From assembly GCA_038503075.1 (NCBI GenBank), contig JBCAML010000004.1, forward strand, positions 1,013,149 to 1,077,148: a stretch of DNA of 64,000 nt. The letters are read 5' to 3'. This document shows positions 20,192 through 32,564 of this stretch, piece after piece. The translations under genes were made by a program, and so were the position numbers. The DNA comes from Gyromitra esculenta. Its lineage: Eukaryota; Ascomycota; Pezizomycetes; Pezizales; Discinaceae. Under the pieces are notes generated by a model. That model ran no database searches, was not told where the DNA came from, and saw only the letters and a list, made by a program, of their open reading frames with translations. Each line of letters starts with the position of its first letter. Positions within the stretch are counted from its first letter, which is position 1.

Positions 20192-20464
20192 CTCGGGTAT
20201 GGAGGTAAAATCGGAACAGGCAGGGAGGTAAATTAGGATCAAGATTTGTGACCACTTGGAAAATAAAACAGATGCTCAGAAGTCAAGAACAAGGATCACT
20301 GTCTCCTCCAAATACTTTTGAAAACCTACCACTTTTGTTGCATTGGCGCTACAGGTCTATAAACTTCCTGATAACCGTTTATGTTCCGATTTTTTGCAAT
20401 CTTCAGTATATGAAAATCACTGACCAGGATTTAAACCGTTCCGATTTTTGCCTCCATACCCGAG
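20192..20464. mobile_element. MITE-like element, TA-flanked, CTCGGGTATGGAGG termini
   Basis: A 273-bp element with terminal inverted repeats of about 28 bp that begin CTCGGGTATGGAGG and contain TCGGAAC, with about two substitutions and one indel between arms. Each end is flanked by TA (20190-20191 and 20465-20466), the target duplication of Tc1/mariner-type transposons. No coding capacity. Confidence 0.75.
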
Positions 20465-22861
20465 TACAAGCAATTACTTCTGCCAGCCTTGAGATGCCGG
20501 CTTATTTTCATATGCCGCTCAATCACCTAATTAGTACATACAAAACAACCCGATAGAGGGCGAAGGAAAAAAAACGCTGCCTACCCTGGCTCTTACTAGT
20601 TTCATATAGAGCCTGGCGAGCCGATTGCATACATCAGTGGATCGGCTGCATGGAGGCGCAGCGGTAATCAAAAGTGCGGGATCGGCTTGTCCGTTGTGCA
20701 GACCAGGATTTCAAACTACCGTTTGCAGAGAGAAGTAAAGCACACATGCAGAAATTCAAACCCAAAGAAGATCTCAAATCAAGTCAAGTTCTTTGAAGTC
20801 TGCTGCGGTATCCGGTAGCTCGTGCGATCACAGAATATCCCCAGCATGTTCTAATTCTAAGTACGCTCAATGACCATCCCCCAAAAATAGGAAACCGGAA
20901 AACATTCAATCACCCTATAGTAGATTTAATACATATATCTCTCAATCTTATCTCTCCATTCGCTCCCTACCTATTAGGCTCTTGAGGAATTTTTGGCACA
21001 GAAAAATACCATCCTATGCACTGATCTAGCTCCTCACCAGTTAGAAGACCCCTTGCAGCTTGAATAGAACGCGAAATGCAAGAAGAAGTGGAAAAGATGA
21101 TATTTAGCCATTTGGTAGCGCTCTACCTCCTGCATTAGGAAGGCTGCAATTGATATGTGACAGAGGCAGCAAAACTCAGGAAGGCCTATTGAGACACAGA
21201 AGAGTGCATCTTCCTGCTTTGTAGTATCACCTGCCAATATCACGTCTCTTTGCTATTCGGCTATCCACTATGCATACCTAACAATGAATGTTCCTCACTT
21301 CCATATTACTCTGATGGGATGCTAATACTTGTAGTTTTCGGTGTCGAACCCGCTGCCTTGTCTCCTCTGGATAATAACAGTTAACAAGCAAGAAGTCCCG
21401 AAGTATTTATATGTATTTTCAAACACCACAACTACAAATGAAAGTAGAAATAGTAAGTGTACGATTCGTTGAAAATTAATACTAGAAGTAGGGGTATTGA
21501 TTTTGGTGCTGACCCTGTCACCTTGCGCTTAGATGGGGGCGATACTGCGTTTAGGTTGCGATGCGCGCTTGCAGGCTACTAGGAAAACTTTGCCTGATGA
21601 ATGCTCGGTGGGGGCCCTTAAAGTTCTATGACATAAGCTCTAGACTAAAAATATAACAAACAATATACAGTCTACAAGACGCGAGATCTAGATATATATC
21701 GATGGTGGTGTGAGCCAACGTTCTTACCTACATGCATACATAAGCTTTACAACGATTAGAGATATGCATACATGTAAAGTAGTTTTACATATTGTGGCTG
21801 TGGGCAGATCTTAAAAAATAAAGATTGGATAGTTTCCCGTTCTGCAGCGATAGTTTTTGAGTGTGAAACTAGGCCGCAGCACATACATGTACCTACATGT
21901 AATAAAAGTAAATTAAGGGTGCTGGGTTAGGGTCTGAAGGATTCTGTGAACGCCAAGATGTTTTTCGACCACCCAAAGAACGAGTGATAATCTGTGCAGG
22001 GGCTTGTCGGAAAAGGCGCAAGAAATAAACCCGGGAAAATTCTCAATTACTGGATGGGCATTTCGGTGTGCATGGTTGTAACGACTCCAAAAGGTTATTT
22101 CCCCGATATGACGTTAGATCTCGACCTTCTATAACCGCGATTGGGCCCTACTTTATGAGTTCCTTCCGCTACTGCGTTATGTCATAGGCTAGTGTTTCCT
22201 CGACAGAGGCTTGGGGAAATATCGTCCGGAGAGATAAGGAACCTTTGCATCCCTGTTAACGGGGCTGCCCGTGGAGCATCATTTGTTTCATTGCATCTGA
22301 TTAGTTAAGCGTACTTCATTAGTGTGGTAATCCCAATGGCGGTCTAGATCTCTCGACAAATTTTTCTACACGCATCTCCACGGCAACTATAGCCTGAGAG
22401 CGATATTCAGGAAATGATTAGTTCGTTGAATAAAATGCTGAAGCTTTTCATTTAATCCGAGTGCTTGGCAATGGGTTAATATGCGTATATGCGGGGCTAA
22501 ACAAGATCTTTCGCAGACAGAAAGGCAACTTAGAGGAACGATCGTTCAAACCTTTACTCTTTTGTGATGTCTTCTTGAGTTATTTGAATAGGAAAAACGT
22601 ATAGGTGTTGTCTTATAATATATACAGCTTTGACAAACATTGCCACCATAAGCAACAAAATTGCAACGACGGGCATCAAGTTGTTCTCCATAAACCAATA
22701 AATGTAACATAAAGTGAAAATCCCAAATTGAATGATCCTGCATCAAAGAAATTAAAAACCAACCATCCAAACGCCACAATCCAAGAGCAGTTCTATATAG
22801 CTATATTACATATGGGAAGTGTACCCGCAATTCACGAATTTTCTTCGGGTGTTTAGATTAC
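20465..22861. other. Gene-poor intergenic DNA
   Basis: No gene is recognised; frames are short. TACATGTA palindromes occur at 21769, 21884 and 21894. Confidence 0.5.
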
Positions 22862-23848
22862 TCAAATCCAGGAATATGTCCCTCGTGAAATACCAAGTAA
22901 CGTTTGTGCGGTAGACGACTGTCCTAAATTAATGGCAGACTTTGGTCTTCTCGAACCTATTGAACGCTCCTGGTGAGCAGCCATGCTTGATGATGGTCGT
23001 TGTTGGTATTGATCGATTGAGCTAGAGTAATCGCGGGTTGAGATAGGTGATACAGGTGAAAAAGGTCTATTAGCTTCTAATGGATTGTGCCAATAGCTAT
23101 CCCGTGGAGAAACAGGTGTTGCCGGAGTTGATCGCGTGAACCGATCAAAACCCGGTGAGTAGTTTGAGATTGGTGGACTCGCCCATGATTGTTCTTCCTC
23201 GTCCCACGAAACATTGTAGTCTCTTTGGGAATGTCTATAGCTCGGCGGAAGTTGCAATTTGGGAATGGTTAGGTTGGTGCGCTCGTGCTCTCTCCGATAT
23301 CGTTCCTCCAATTGAGATTGCTGATGCTCTTCTTGCTGTCGCCTCCAATTAGCGTGCAGTCGTTCTGTCGCCGAGGTGAGAATGTAAGCAATAATTTCAA
23401 ATTGATATGTTTTTGGTATCGAGTATTAGCCAAATATGAATTTTCGAGTACATACCAAAATACAAGCGGTTTGCTTCTTCTTTCGCTCGTTTTTTTGCGT
23501 CCCGGGCATCGTTTGTCATGCGTTCTATAACCTCCTATAAAGGGAGAAAGTTAGCATAAAATATGTATTAAAGGACCAAAATTGAAGACGTACTGGTCTA
23601 ACTGGTTGATGAACTTTGCATAGATAGCCTTCTTTTCCCTGTTCGTCGGTTAGAAATGCATATGATTAAGTTTTCCAACTTTATTCAAGCATATATCTTA
23701 CATTTGACATATGCGTACACATTCTCCATTCTACCTTTTGCCCAAGATACTTTTCGTGATACTTTTCGAAGAACTCGGGGTCAATTTCGTCGGCCGAGAT
23801 GAAGCAATCAATCAATTTTTTATCGCGGTGTCCCCGGTTAAAAAACAT
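22862..23848 (-). CDS. Conserved-looking hypothetical protein, four exons
   Basis: Function unknown. Inferred exons are 23848-23702, 23638-23594, 23534-23456 and 23364-22862; all join in frame to 257 residues, which supports a real gene. The start is the ATG of MFFNRGHRDKKL. The N-terminal part is charged and contains FFEKYHEKYLGQKVEW, CTHMSNGKEGYLCKVHQP with paired Cys and His, and a predicted coiled-coil helix (RDAKKRAKEEANRLYF to LEERYRREHERT). The C-terminal half is Ser/Pro-rich and low-complexity (TPATPVSPRDS, FSPVSPIS), suggestive of a phosphorylated disordered tail. No membrane segment or signal peptide. The Cys/His pattern could bind metal, but that is speculation. Confidence 0.7.
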
Positions 23849-26072
23849 CGCCGCTTCGTGCACGTACCGTTATAAAATATGATACCTATGCTCGGGTGGA
23901 TTTCGTTTATTGATTGATGGTGCGATTGATGGTGCGAACAATCTTTTTAAACTGGGATCGGAAAGGTATGGGGTGGGCAGAGTACTGGTTTCTTGTTCGC
24001 TTGTTGGTGATATGTTTGCCCATTCAATACATCGCAGCTTGTGCACCTGGGCCAAATTGAATGCGGATAAGGGGTCATTATATTCAATCTAACGGCCCAG
24101 CTTTCCTGTTACAAGATCAAAGCAGAAACTGAACCCCTCATCCCATCACCCCCAAATTCCAACGGAAATGGCTATGGCTTTCTGACAGGGATAGGGGCAC
24201 TTGCATACATCTCCAGTAACGGTTGGAGGATGAGGCTTAGATTTGTACAACTAGGCACAGCCCACAATCGGGGACGAACCTCCACAGCGGTTGATCAATC
24301 AAATCATAAATAACGGAGAAACCGAATCGGAGTCGCGACCTGCCCACCGGGTCAATCTCTCACTTTTTGCGAACGAAAAATAATTGATAACCGGCTGCAA
24401 AAGGAAAGTGAGCTAAGAAACGGAGACAGGAACTGTTACTGGCGCTATGGGCGCGCCAAGAAGAGGCGTCTACGGCAGAATCATTCAGCGGCACAAACTC
24501 AGGGCCTAATGCTGGTGGTAGCTAATTCCGAAATAGCGCCCAAGCCTTTACACATAGCCGCATTTCTTATGAATATCCGAGTACTCTAGTAACGAGATGC
24601 ATAAGATTATTCTAAACGATAGAGAAGAAAATAGATCACTAGTAATCCGAGAAACTTAAACTTTGAGACTCTGAAGTGCCTCTACTCATCTTGTGTGACG
24701 ATATGTATGCATACATATGCATGTGTTAGGGTACCAAAGTGATCAGAATATTTGCATCAAAGAATTATTTTGCATGGTACTACTATAAACATAGCTTCCT
24801 TCTCTATAGGAAGTTTGTCGACGTTAGTAGGGCTTGGAGCGTGGCTTTAGTTATAAGCTTTAGTTACGAAAATCTGCTATACTAAAGAACTATAGAAAGA
24901 TAAAGGCATAACGAGTTTTAGAATACTACTCCACATTGGAAGACCTGACCATTTATGGTAGTGACAAAGTCCTTAAAAGAATAGGTATTCCAACAAAGGA
25001 AGAAAGAGAAGAGGAAAAAGAAAAAAAAGGGCAAAGATCAGCGAGATAGATATTTTAACATAGCCCCAAGCTCAACCTGTAGCTAGTAGCTATAGTGTTT
25101 GATCGGATATTGTCAGTCGATTCGGGAAAACTCCGTATAACTATCTAACTAATGAAAACTTCCACTATATTTAACTAATACGTGCTTCTCTTTGCTTTAG
25201 ATTCCATGATCAGTGAGGATTAAAAAAAAACAGTATAAGAAAACCTCATCTGAAGTCATTCGCGGCCAACCCTATAATTATTAGATATCTGTTTTTGGGG
25301 GTTGGTACCTAGGCCTATACCCAGACAACTCATAGTGCACTGGTCTCTTAGCGGCTTACACGTTTACTGTAATTTTTTGTGTAAGCTGGAGTCGATTGGT
25401 GGTGTGGAGAAGTTTAAGACAATGGAAGTTAGAAGTGCAGTACTAGGGATCAGTTGGTTTGAATTTTGCCTGGTGCGCATGAATATGGGAACAAGTGGGC
25501 GATTTTTTTTCGATCTAGCGTTCCCGGTGAGCTCTGGGGCCGACTACATGTAGGTATCCGATTCTCGTAATATATGCATGCTGCAGAAGCATCCCAAATG
25601 GCCATGGATTTTTAAGCTTCAAGAATGTTGATACTCACGTGTAAGCACTTACACTTACCCTGAAATTTGATTGGCGTAGAATATCTCGGCACTCGCGCGT
25701 AGTCTTCTTACAAATTTAATGGCAAGGAAATGCAAATATTTCATTACTTGAATCAGGAGCAGATTAAGTGCTTACGATTCTGGGAGAAATTATGTAAGAG
25801 ATACTGACCGAACAATCCACTTCTAGTATAGATTACCAGTTTCATTTGTAACCATAAAATGATATCGATTGCACTTCATAGCTAGCGGCTCAGTAATCAT
25901 TCTCGACACAGTAAGATAAAAGAGTCTCTGAAGCTATAATCTCGGCAGAACTTTGTGAGGTGGAAATGGTAGGCGAACATCCTGGGGGGCTAATACCTAC
26001 AGCCGAAAGATCTGCAAGCTACAAGCCTGGAAGAAAAATAAATAATTCAAATCTAGAGTTACCTCGGCTCTA
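23849..26072. other. Gene-poor intergenic DNA
   Basis: No gene is recognised. A minus-strand frame at 23870-24055 has no ATG and no family match. A short palindrome GTGTAAGCACTTACAC lies near 25640, and a TACATGTA is at 25545. Confidence 0.5.
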
Positions 26073-26205
26073 CTCGTGCTCTAGCATAAGTACCTGAAAA
26101 TGCCTTTTGGTGGCAACGTTTTTTAATTCTTCCCGCAGCAGCACTTCAAAATATGGTTGGTCAAAGTCTTACCCTTGTTTTTAGATACTTATGCTAGAGC
26201 ACAAG
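26073..26205. mobile_element. MITE-like element, TA-flanked, CTCGTGCTCTAGCATAAG termini
   Basis: A 133-bp element whose ends are inverted repeats of 28 bp (CTYGTGCTCTAGCATAAG start). The arms differ at three positions, all transitions. TA dinucleotides flank it at 26071-26072 and 26206-26207. No coding capacity. Confidence 0.75.
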
Positions 26206-26726
26206 TATTATGGTCTTGACGGAGGTCTTACTAGCTGCTATTATCGAGAGGTTATTAGGGTTTATTCAATGTCTTACCACAGTCCTTACTAACTAGTTAC
26301 ACGTAGATGTGTCGGGGAGTTGAGTACGTATGGATGGATGATATGACTTCTAGAATGACCTCAGAAAAGTCTTGAAAATCTTAATTTATATAGCAAGATA
26401 CCGTTATCAATGGTTTTTAGCGTCTTACAGTAACTTTGGACACGTGCACGCATCCCTTAGAATCTGGTGCACGTTGTTTTGCTTAGGCCGTAAGAAGTAG
26501 ACATTCTCAGTACTAAAAACTTAAGCTTACCGTTATCTCGTAATCAATTTTACCTCTTTCGCAGCTTTAAAATCGATTGCGATGCTCTAGTGGGACTAGT
26601 GGTAAAGTTGCAATATATTAGAGTAAATTATAGATCGTTATATACCCGTAAACTAATCTTAGTATACAGCGACACCGCCACAATTAATGTGGCTGAGATT
26701 CCGTGTCCGAGCTTATTCTCGCAGTA
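26206..26726. other. Intergenic DNA between two MITE-like elements
   Basis: Nothing recognised here. Confidence 0.5.
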
Positions 26727-27121
26727 CCGTAATATCTCGCGAATAATGAACACGCCCGGGCCGGGGGTATTGGAAACCTGCCTGAATTTTGATAGGTCAA
26801 ATCGACGTCGTAGTGGTTCCAGTGGCTCCATTGGTAGATTCTCGTGGCAAAGTAGGTTTCAGGGTTTGTTACTCAGTACACAAGATAATAAGCTCTATCA
26901 GCCATAAAAAGGAGGATCAAAGCTAGATAAGACAGCTGATCTCTTTGGTATATCCTACTAAGCAGACCAGATAAAATATTAAAGTTATTCCACATCTAGT
27001 CAACATTGTAAGAGTGTAGATGAACCCTAACCCTCTCCTTTATATTCAGGTTTTGATTTGGCCTGGACCAATTCCCAATTCCCCCGGCCCGGGCGTGTTC
27101 ATTATTCGCGAGATATTACGG
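26727..27121. mobile_element. MITE-like element with 41-bp perfect terminal inverted repeats
   Basis: A 395-bp element. Both ends begin CCGTAATATCTCGCGAATAA and run as perfect inverted repeats for 41 bp, ending in a GC-rich CCCGGGCCGGGGG block. After one mismatch a further five bases match. TA flanks both sides (26725-26726 and 27122-27123). The perfect arms suggest recent activity. There is no transposase; a Tc1/mariner-type enzyme acting in trans is the likely mover. Confidence 0.88.
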
Positions 27122-28793
27122 TAATTGCAATTACGTGTGATTAAAAGAACAAAAAACTCATAATCGTGGCTTGTATTGGTGTGTATTTAAAAGAGGTTCG
27201 AGAGGTGGTGCTAATTATAGAATAGAGTTTTGGGGCTTAAATTTCGAGCGAAAATCAAACTGGAAGACGTATAGTACAACTACAAGCACTTTTGATTCGC
27301 TTACTCACTTTGTAACATTTAACTTTGTTTTGGTCAATAAATAGAGCTATTAGGATCTGGAGATCTGAGATTTGAGACCTGAATATTATGAGACTAGAGT
27401 TAGGGAGGCCTTGTATACAAGTTCCGCAAGTTTTAGGATTGATATTCTATTTACCTTTTTCAGCAGGATCAAACGGATTTTGAAACATTAGAATTGGTTT
27501 CTTTGTGGTTGGCCTAAAGAAGCAGCTGAATTGTTTCAGGAGAATGAAGGTGAAGGCTCAGCTAAGTTTCATGTCTCAAACATCAATTACCGTTAGGCTT
27601 GGCAGCATCGTGTGTAGCTACTTCCAACAACCTGCTACGGTTCCACAAGATTCATGCTTATTTTTACGTCCATTATCATGAAACCAAGCCGCATAAAGAG
27701 TAATAGCTAGTTTCGTTCCGTTTCATTCATTTTCGCTGCCTGCGCCGTATAAGCAGGCGCTAACCTGCTACGAGAAATACAAACGTACTGGGAATATTGT
27801 AGCTATATGAAGCGGTAAACTCGTCGCCCACGTATAACTTAGTTAATCAAGATTCAAATACCTCTTTAGCATAGACAAAGGCTTACCGAGTTATGTATAT
27901 GACTGACGTGTTTGCTAACATATTTCTATAGTATATATAGACTAGTACGAGAAGAATGGGGTGAACCTACTACGATATTGTTAAGAAACGTGAGTTTAAT
28001 TTTGGAGAACTACCATATTTACCATAGCAATACAGTATTACTCCAGTATTTTCTTTTCAGAATACCGCAAATATGCTGTAATAATATTACATCCCTTTTT
28101 TTAGTACTACAGCACAGTCCCGTTCGAAAAGTCTTGGCTCTCCTCATCTTTATCGAGTAAGACTGCCGGCGGATTAATGAGACTATGAATTTTATAGAAG
28201 GTAGTTATGTGAAGTTGTTAGATATTATTCAGCATCTCAGGATTTCCGTAGTTTTCTTCTCATTGATTTTCTGTTTCCTAGTTCGATCTTGGCTATTTGG
28301 TTTATTACATGTATCAGCAATTAATAGGGTTCCGGAAATTTGCAGCCGTGACTGCACTCGTACGCATAGCGTTAACACTCCCAGCTAGCCTCCCGACCAG
28401 CCCCAATTTCACTACACGCTTCAATTAGAATCCGGGACTCCTGACTAGGCACACAATTAAAGAAGGAATGTCACCCTGAACAGAAATGTTGAAGACCACT
28501 GAAAAGACCACTGAAAATCTTTCTGTATCACCCAACCTTGGGAGTAAGTTTAAATTTTCGACCACACATTGGTATCGATAGCTATTAGCGGAATATTTAT
28601 CGATGATCATTTCGCGCGTTTTAGCTTTCTGATCTATCGTCATGATCTATTTATATAGCTGCGTACTCCGATTTTATTCCGCTGTCACTAAATAATATAC
28701 ATATATATTGATACTAGCTAGATGACGAAACTCCATCTAGGAAAATATTGAACTACTACATATATGAAACTAGGCTGCTGATACATGCCATAG
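27122..28793. other. Gene-poor intergenic DNA
   Basis: Short hydrophobic plus-strand frames at 27912-28388 have no family match and are probably AT-rich chance frames. One TACATGTA palindrome is at 28306. Confidence 0.45.
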
Positions 28794-30110
28794 TTACGCT
28801 GCCTTAAGCAGCAGGTCTACGATTTCTTCATGTCCATTTTCTGATGCCAATAATAGTGGCGTCGAGCGCTGATTGTCCTTCGCATCTACATCCACTCTTG
28901 CTACCTCGAGGAACAGTCTAACTACTTTTGTGTGCCCCTTCATGGCTGCTCGCATTAATGGCGTTCGACCTTTGTTACACTTGCTGTCTACATCCACTCC
29001 CGGTGTCTGTAAGAAGAGTTCAACAACTTTTTCATGTCCATCTCTTGCTGCCCACGACAAAGCTGAAATTCCCGCCTTATCACAGCAATTCAAGTCAACT
29101 CCTTTTGTCTGTAATAGTCGCCTGACAGCTCCTTCTTTCCCCATCTGAGCTGCTAAGAACAGCGGGGTCAACCCGTTTCTGTCTCTGCTGTTCACATCAA
29201 TTCTCTTCTTCGCTAGGTGTCTCCTGCGAGCTCTCCCGTCACCGTTTGATGTTGCGTTATTCAAAAGTGCCGTCTCGTAGGTGGGAGGGTTGATATTGGC
29301 GTGTGTCGTTTGTTTGTCTGAAATGCTGGTAAAAAGCGCAACAACTTCTTCGTGCCCTCTCTTGGCTGCCAAAGTCAGGGGGGTCCGGGATTTGGCACAT
29401 TTGCTTTCCGGATCCACACCAGGCGTTTGGAGCAGCAATTTGACTATTCTTGCATGTCCTTCCACAGCTGCCCATGCCAAAGGTGTCCTACCGGCAGAGC
29501 ATTTGAGGTCTACACGTACTCCCGGCGCTTTAATGAGCAACTTGACAACCTCTTCGTGCCCTTGCCTTGCTGCCCACGATAATGCCGAATGGCCACCCTT
29601 GCCAGTAATATTCGGGTCAATATCCTTCGTTTGAAGTAATCGCTTGACGACCCGCTCTCGCCCTCTAAGAGCTGCGTATAGCAATGGAGTATAGCCATCT
29701 CTGTCTTTGGTGTTCACATTCACTCCAGTCGCCGCCAATTGTGTTCTGGTGATTCCTTCGTTTCCATCGTATGCAGCTTGATGCAGAGCTGCTGGAGCTC
29801 CTCGATGTACGTAGGCAGGTGGAGCGATATATGTGGTTGCGTCATCATCCTGTGAATCGATGTGGCTAGCTATAGTAGTCCGACCGCCACCCGAAACCCC
29901 CAAAAAGTCGACACTTGCCAGAATCGAGATCCTAGGACTAGCAACTCACTGTTAGGCATAAATTCTGATGGTAAATTGGGAGAAATTATATCAATAGGTT
30001 ACGTACTCCTCTGGACCTGTGGTCATGCTGTTGCTTCTGGAAGTACTTGGATTTGCCTTCGCTTCAGTTGTAATTGTGGGAGGAAGTGGGGTGGACCAAG
30101 CAAGGCACAT
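28794..30110 (-). CDS. Ankyrin-repeat protein
   Basis: About 350 residues of ankyrin repeats lie in one exon (29849-28794): two blocks separated by a short linker around TTHANINPPTYETALLNNA. Repeats show the consensus pattern, for example GRTPLAWAAVEGHARIVKLLL and GRTPLMRAAMKGHTKVVRLFL. Ankyrin arrays bind protein partners; the target is unknown. The frame lacks an early ATG, so I infer a first exon at 30110-30003 (MCLAWSTPLPP...TTGPEEY) spliced in phase to DDDATTYIAPP through an intron GTAACC...TCACAG. An internal ATG at 30026 is an alternative start. No NACHT, F-box or other partner domain is visible, so this may be a stand-alone array. Confidence 0.75.
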
Positions 30111-31528
30111 GAAGCTAACCCTTCGTTTTAGTCGATCGAAAAGGCCCATGACTGTTGGTTTATTTCGATTTAGGTCTGCTGTAAGTGATGAAAGTATAGG
30201 AGTTTCGAGGAAAATATTTGGGACAAGCGGATTCTTGATTGAGAGAGGTAAGTTCTGTGTTCGAGTAAGCTTAAGGGTAGGTAGGGTTTGCTAGATATAT
30301 GCTACTCACCCTCTTGTATGCAGTATAGCAAAATTATCGTCCGCCTTTGTGCTTTGTTCCCTACAGATAATATATTTCGCCTTACGGTAACATGTCTTGA
30401 TTTCTCAGTCCATAGATCTAAAAATATAGCCTCCCCTGAATTTTGTTTTTATGCACTGGCTGATTTCAACGGTGCAGTTACTTGTCAGTTTATCTTGGAC
30501 CCCGCAATGGACGCGGCTTGGTTCTATTGGATGCCCTTATCTCCACTCAAAGGTATTTGGGTCCTCTAGGATATACGTAAGATTGGGCTGTACATGTCAC
30601 ATGGATACGTAAGGTGGAGTCCAAGGCAATTATACGAACCTTTTTCGCACGGTGAGGCTTTCTACTGAAGTTAAGGTAGCGATCTGTATATTACGAGTGA
30701 GAGATAAAAGCTTTAACCCTAGCTAAAGATGTAAACATACCTGATTTCTTGATGTTGATTCTTTCTGTTGTAAGTTGAGGCTGAAATTTGAAGGCGTATA
30801 CGTAATGCAGCCTAGCGTCACGAATACCTACACCAAAAGTGATCTATGATTTCAACCAGTCAGATAGCCGTCTGCAGGAGCGGTGAGTAGAGTTTCAGTA
30901 CAATCTCTACGAGTTTGGCAAGAAAGTATGCTGTGTGGTTAAATTCTCGAGTGATATTTCATGAATTACGAAGAGTGCATATGGATCTACGATTTGGGCA
31001 ACGAAGTTCTAGTCGTGGCTCGAATCAGCCCAAAAGCGGAACTTGGCGAACTCGGGGCTAAAGGATGATAGGATCTCACCTGCGACCAGATTTGGCCAGA
31101 AATAGCAGATTTGCTGCCACGGAGATAGTTTGGCTGGCAGGTCACCATTCATTTATATTTTACTTTGGTGGTTGTTGTTGATTCTGCAAAGGGCCTGCGG
31201 AGCATCGTCAATGTTTCGTAACTAAGAGTGTTTTGGATGTTATCCACCCCGAGCAGCCATTGGGTTTTGGAAATATCCGAAGTGTCACATTCTTTGTACT
31301 GACGACTGCTGATAAGAATCATAGGTCAGGCAGTGAGAATAGGAAAAGCTCTTGGATTGAGACCTTTCTAAACGACTGAATGTGCTGGTTGTCGATCTCT
31401 AAAGCAAGTTCTCAAACCACTACGAATGGTGGGCTAAGCGACACCTCAGCACTGAAATCGGTCATTGATCTTAATTGAGTGGCTCTCGTTTATCAGATAT
31501 TCTCAAGTATTACACAAGCTAATGTGTG
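30111..31528. other. Gene-poor intergenic DNA
   Basis: No gene is recognised; a plus-strand frame at 30288-30569 lacks ATG and family similarity. Confidence 0.45.
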
Positions 31529-31606
31529 CATGAGTATCGTTCAGCGAAAATATCCCATAACTGCCAAGATAGTTATGATGCATTTTCGGTGAACGACACT
31601 CACATG
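31529..31606. repeat. Near-perfect hairpin, about 34-bp arms
   Basis: CATGAGTATCGTTCAGCGAA begins the left arm, and the inverted right arm begins CATGTGAGTGTCGTTCACCG. The arms continue to CATAACT on both sides of an 8-base loop (GCCAAGAT). It could be a tiny foldback element or a transcribed hairpin; no target duplication is seen. Confidence 0.6.
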
Positions 31607-32397
31607 AACGTCATAGGCCTTGCAAGATGTAGGCTCATGGTAAATGCGTAATAGCCTAAACTTTGAAAGTACGTTCCGGGTGCGAACATGATCGAATTAG
31701 TTAAGCATTCCATCAGAAACCCTCGCTAAGCGTAGCCGGTCGCTCGTAGATCAGTTTGTAAAGATGGCGGGTTTGAGAACCAGAGAAACAGAACCAATCA
31801 GATGCGAGAATTTATCGCAAGTGTGAAACACTAAAGTACCTGCAGGGCACCGGCTTTTGTCACGAACTGAATGCTAGCTCATATGCACATGCTCGTGACT
31901 CTAATCTCAAATGCTAAATTCCCGCGTAAGCCCCTCCAGGCCCCCTTGAATGTCTTCCCCTGCCTTAAATGCCTTAGACTACATTTTTTTGCAACTGGAA
32001 TTATTTTCTTCTTTGTGTTGAGTGGGTGCTGACTTATTGAACCTTGTGACACATGGGCCCGGATATGAGAGGCAATCAGTGGCTTCGCACTTGTAGTTTC
32101 CACCAAAGGAATATTTTTCAGGTACCGCTGGTTGTGATATTAGTAGCTGCCATGATGGTAGTGGTGGTATTGGCATCGGTGGTGTCGACGATTGGCTATT
32201 GATGGGATTGCCATTGTGTCGTCGTGTGGGCAAATACAAAAACCCATGCATCCATAGCCCGTCCATTAGCGAAATCATCGTCTAAGGCAATGTGATTGTG
32301 GCTCGAACTCCTCGAGTTGCACGGAGTTTTCGTGAGCGGTTCACGGAACAGGAGGCACCAGTATACTAACAGAATATGTATCTAAATAACGCTCATA
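31607..32397. other. Intergenic DNA
   Basis: Overlapping minus-strand frames at 31879-32278 have no recognisable family. Nothing else is seen. Confidence 0.4.
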
Positions 32398-32564
32398 CAG
32401 TCGTTCCTGGGGTCGTAACGAAACTGGGGCTCCGGCGAAGTTAACCTGCAAAGCTGCATTTCTGATGTAGGGTAACGAAGAATGGGACTTGGAACTAGAA
32501 ATTTCTATGGTTGCAACCCTTGTTCGTCAAAGCACCAGTTTCGTCGCGACCCCAGGAGCGACTA
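32398..32564. mobile_element. MITE-like element, TA-flanked, CAGTCG termini
   Basis: A 167-bp element. Left end CAGTCGTTCCTGGGGTCG and right end (inverted) TAGTCGCTCCTGGGGTCG continue through CGAAACTGG for about 34 bp with roughly six substitutions. TA flanks lie at 32396-32397 and 32565-32566. CAGT-type ends and a TA target suggest the pogo/Tc1-mariner group. Confidence 0.72.

Noticed and set aside
27912..28388. Hydrophobic plus-strand ORFs in AT-rich DNA
   Set aside because: Composition effect of AT-rich DNA; first lacks a clear context and no family is recognised.
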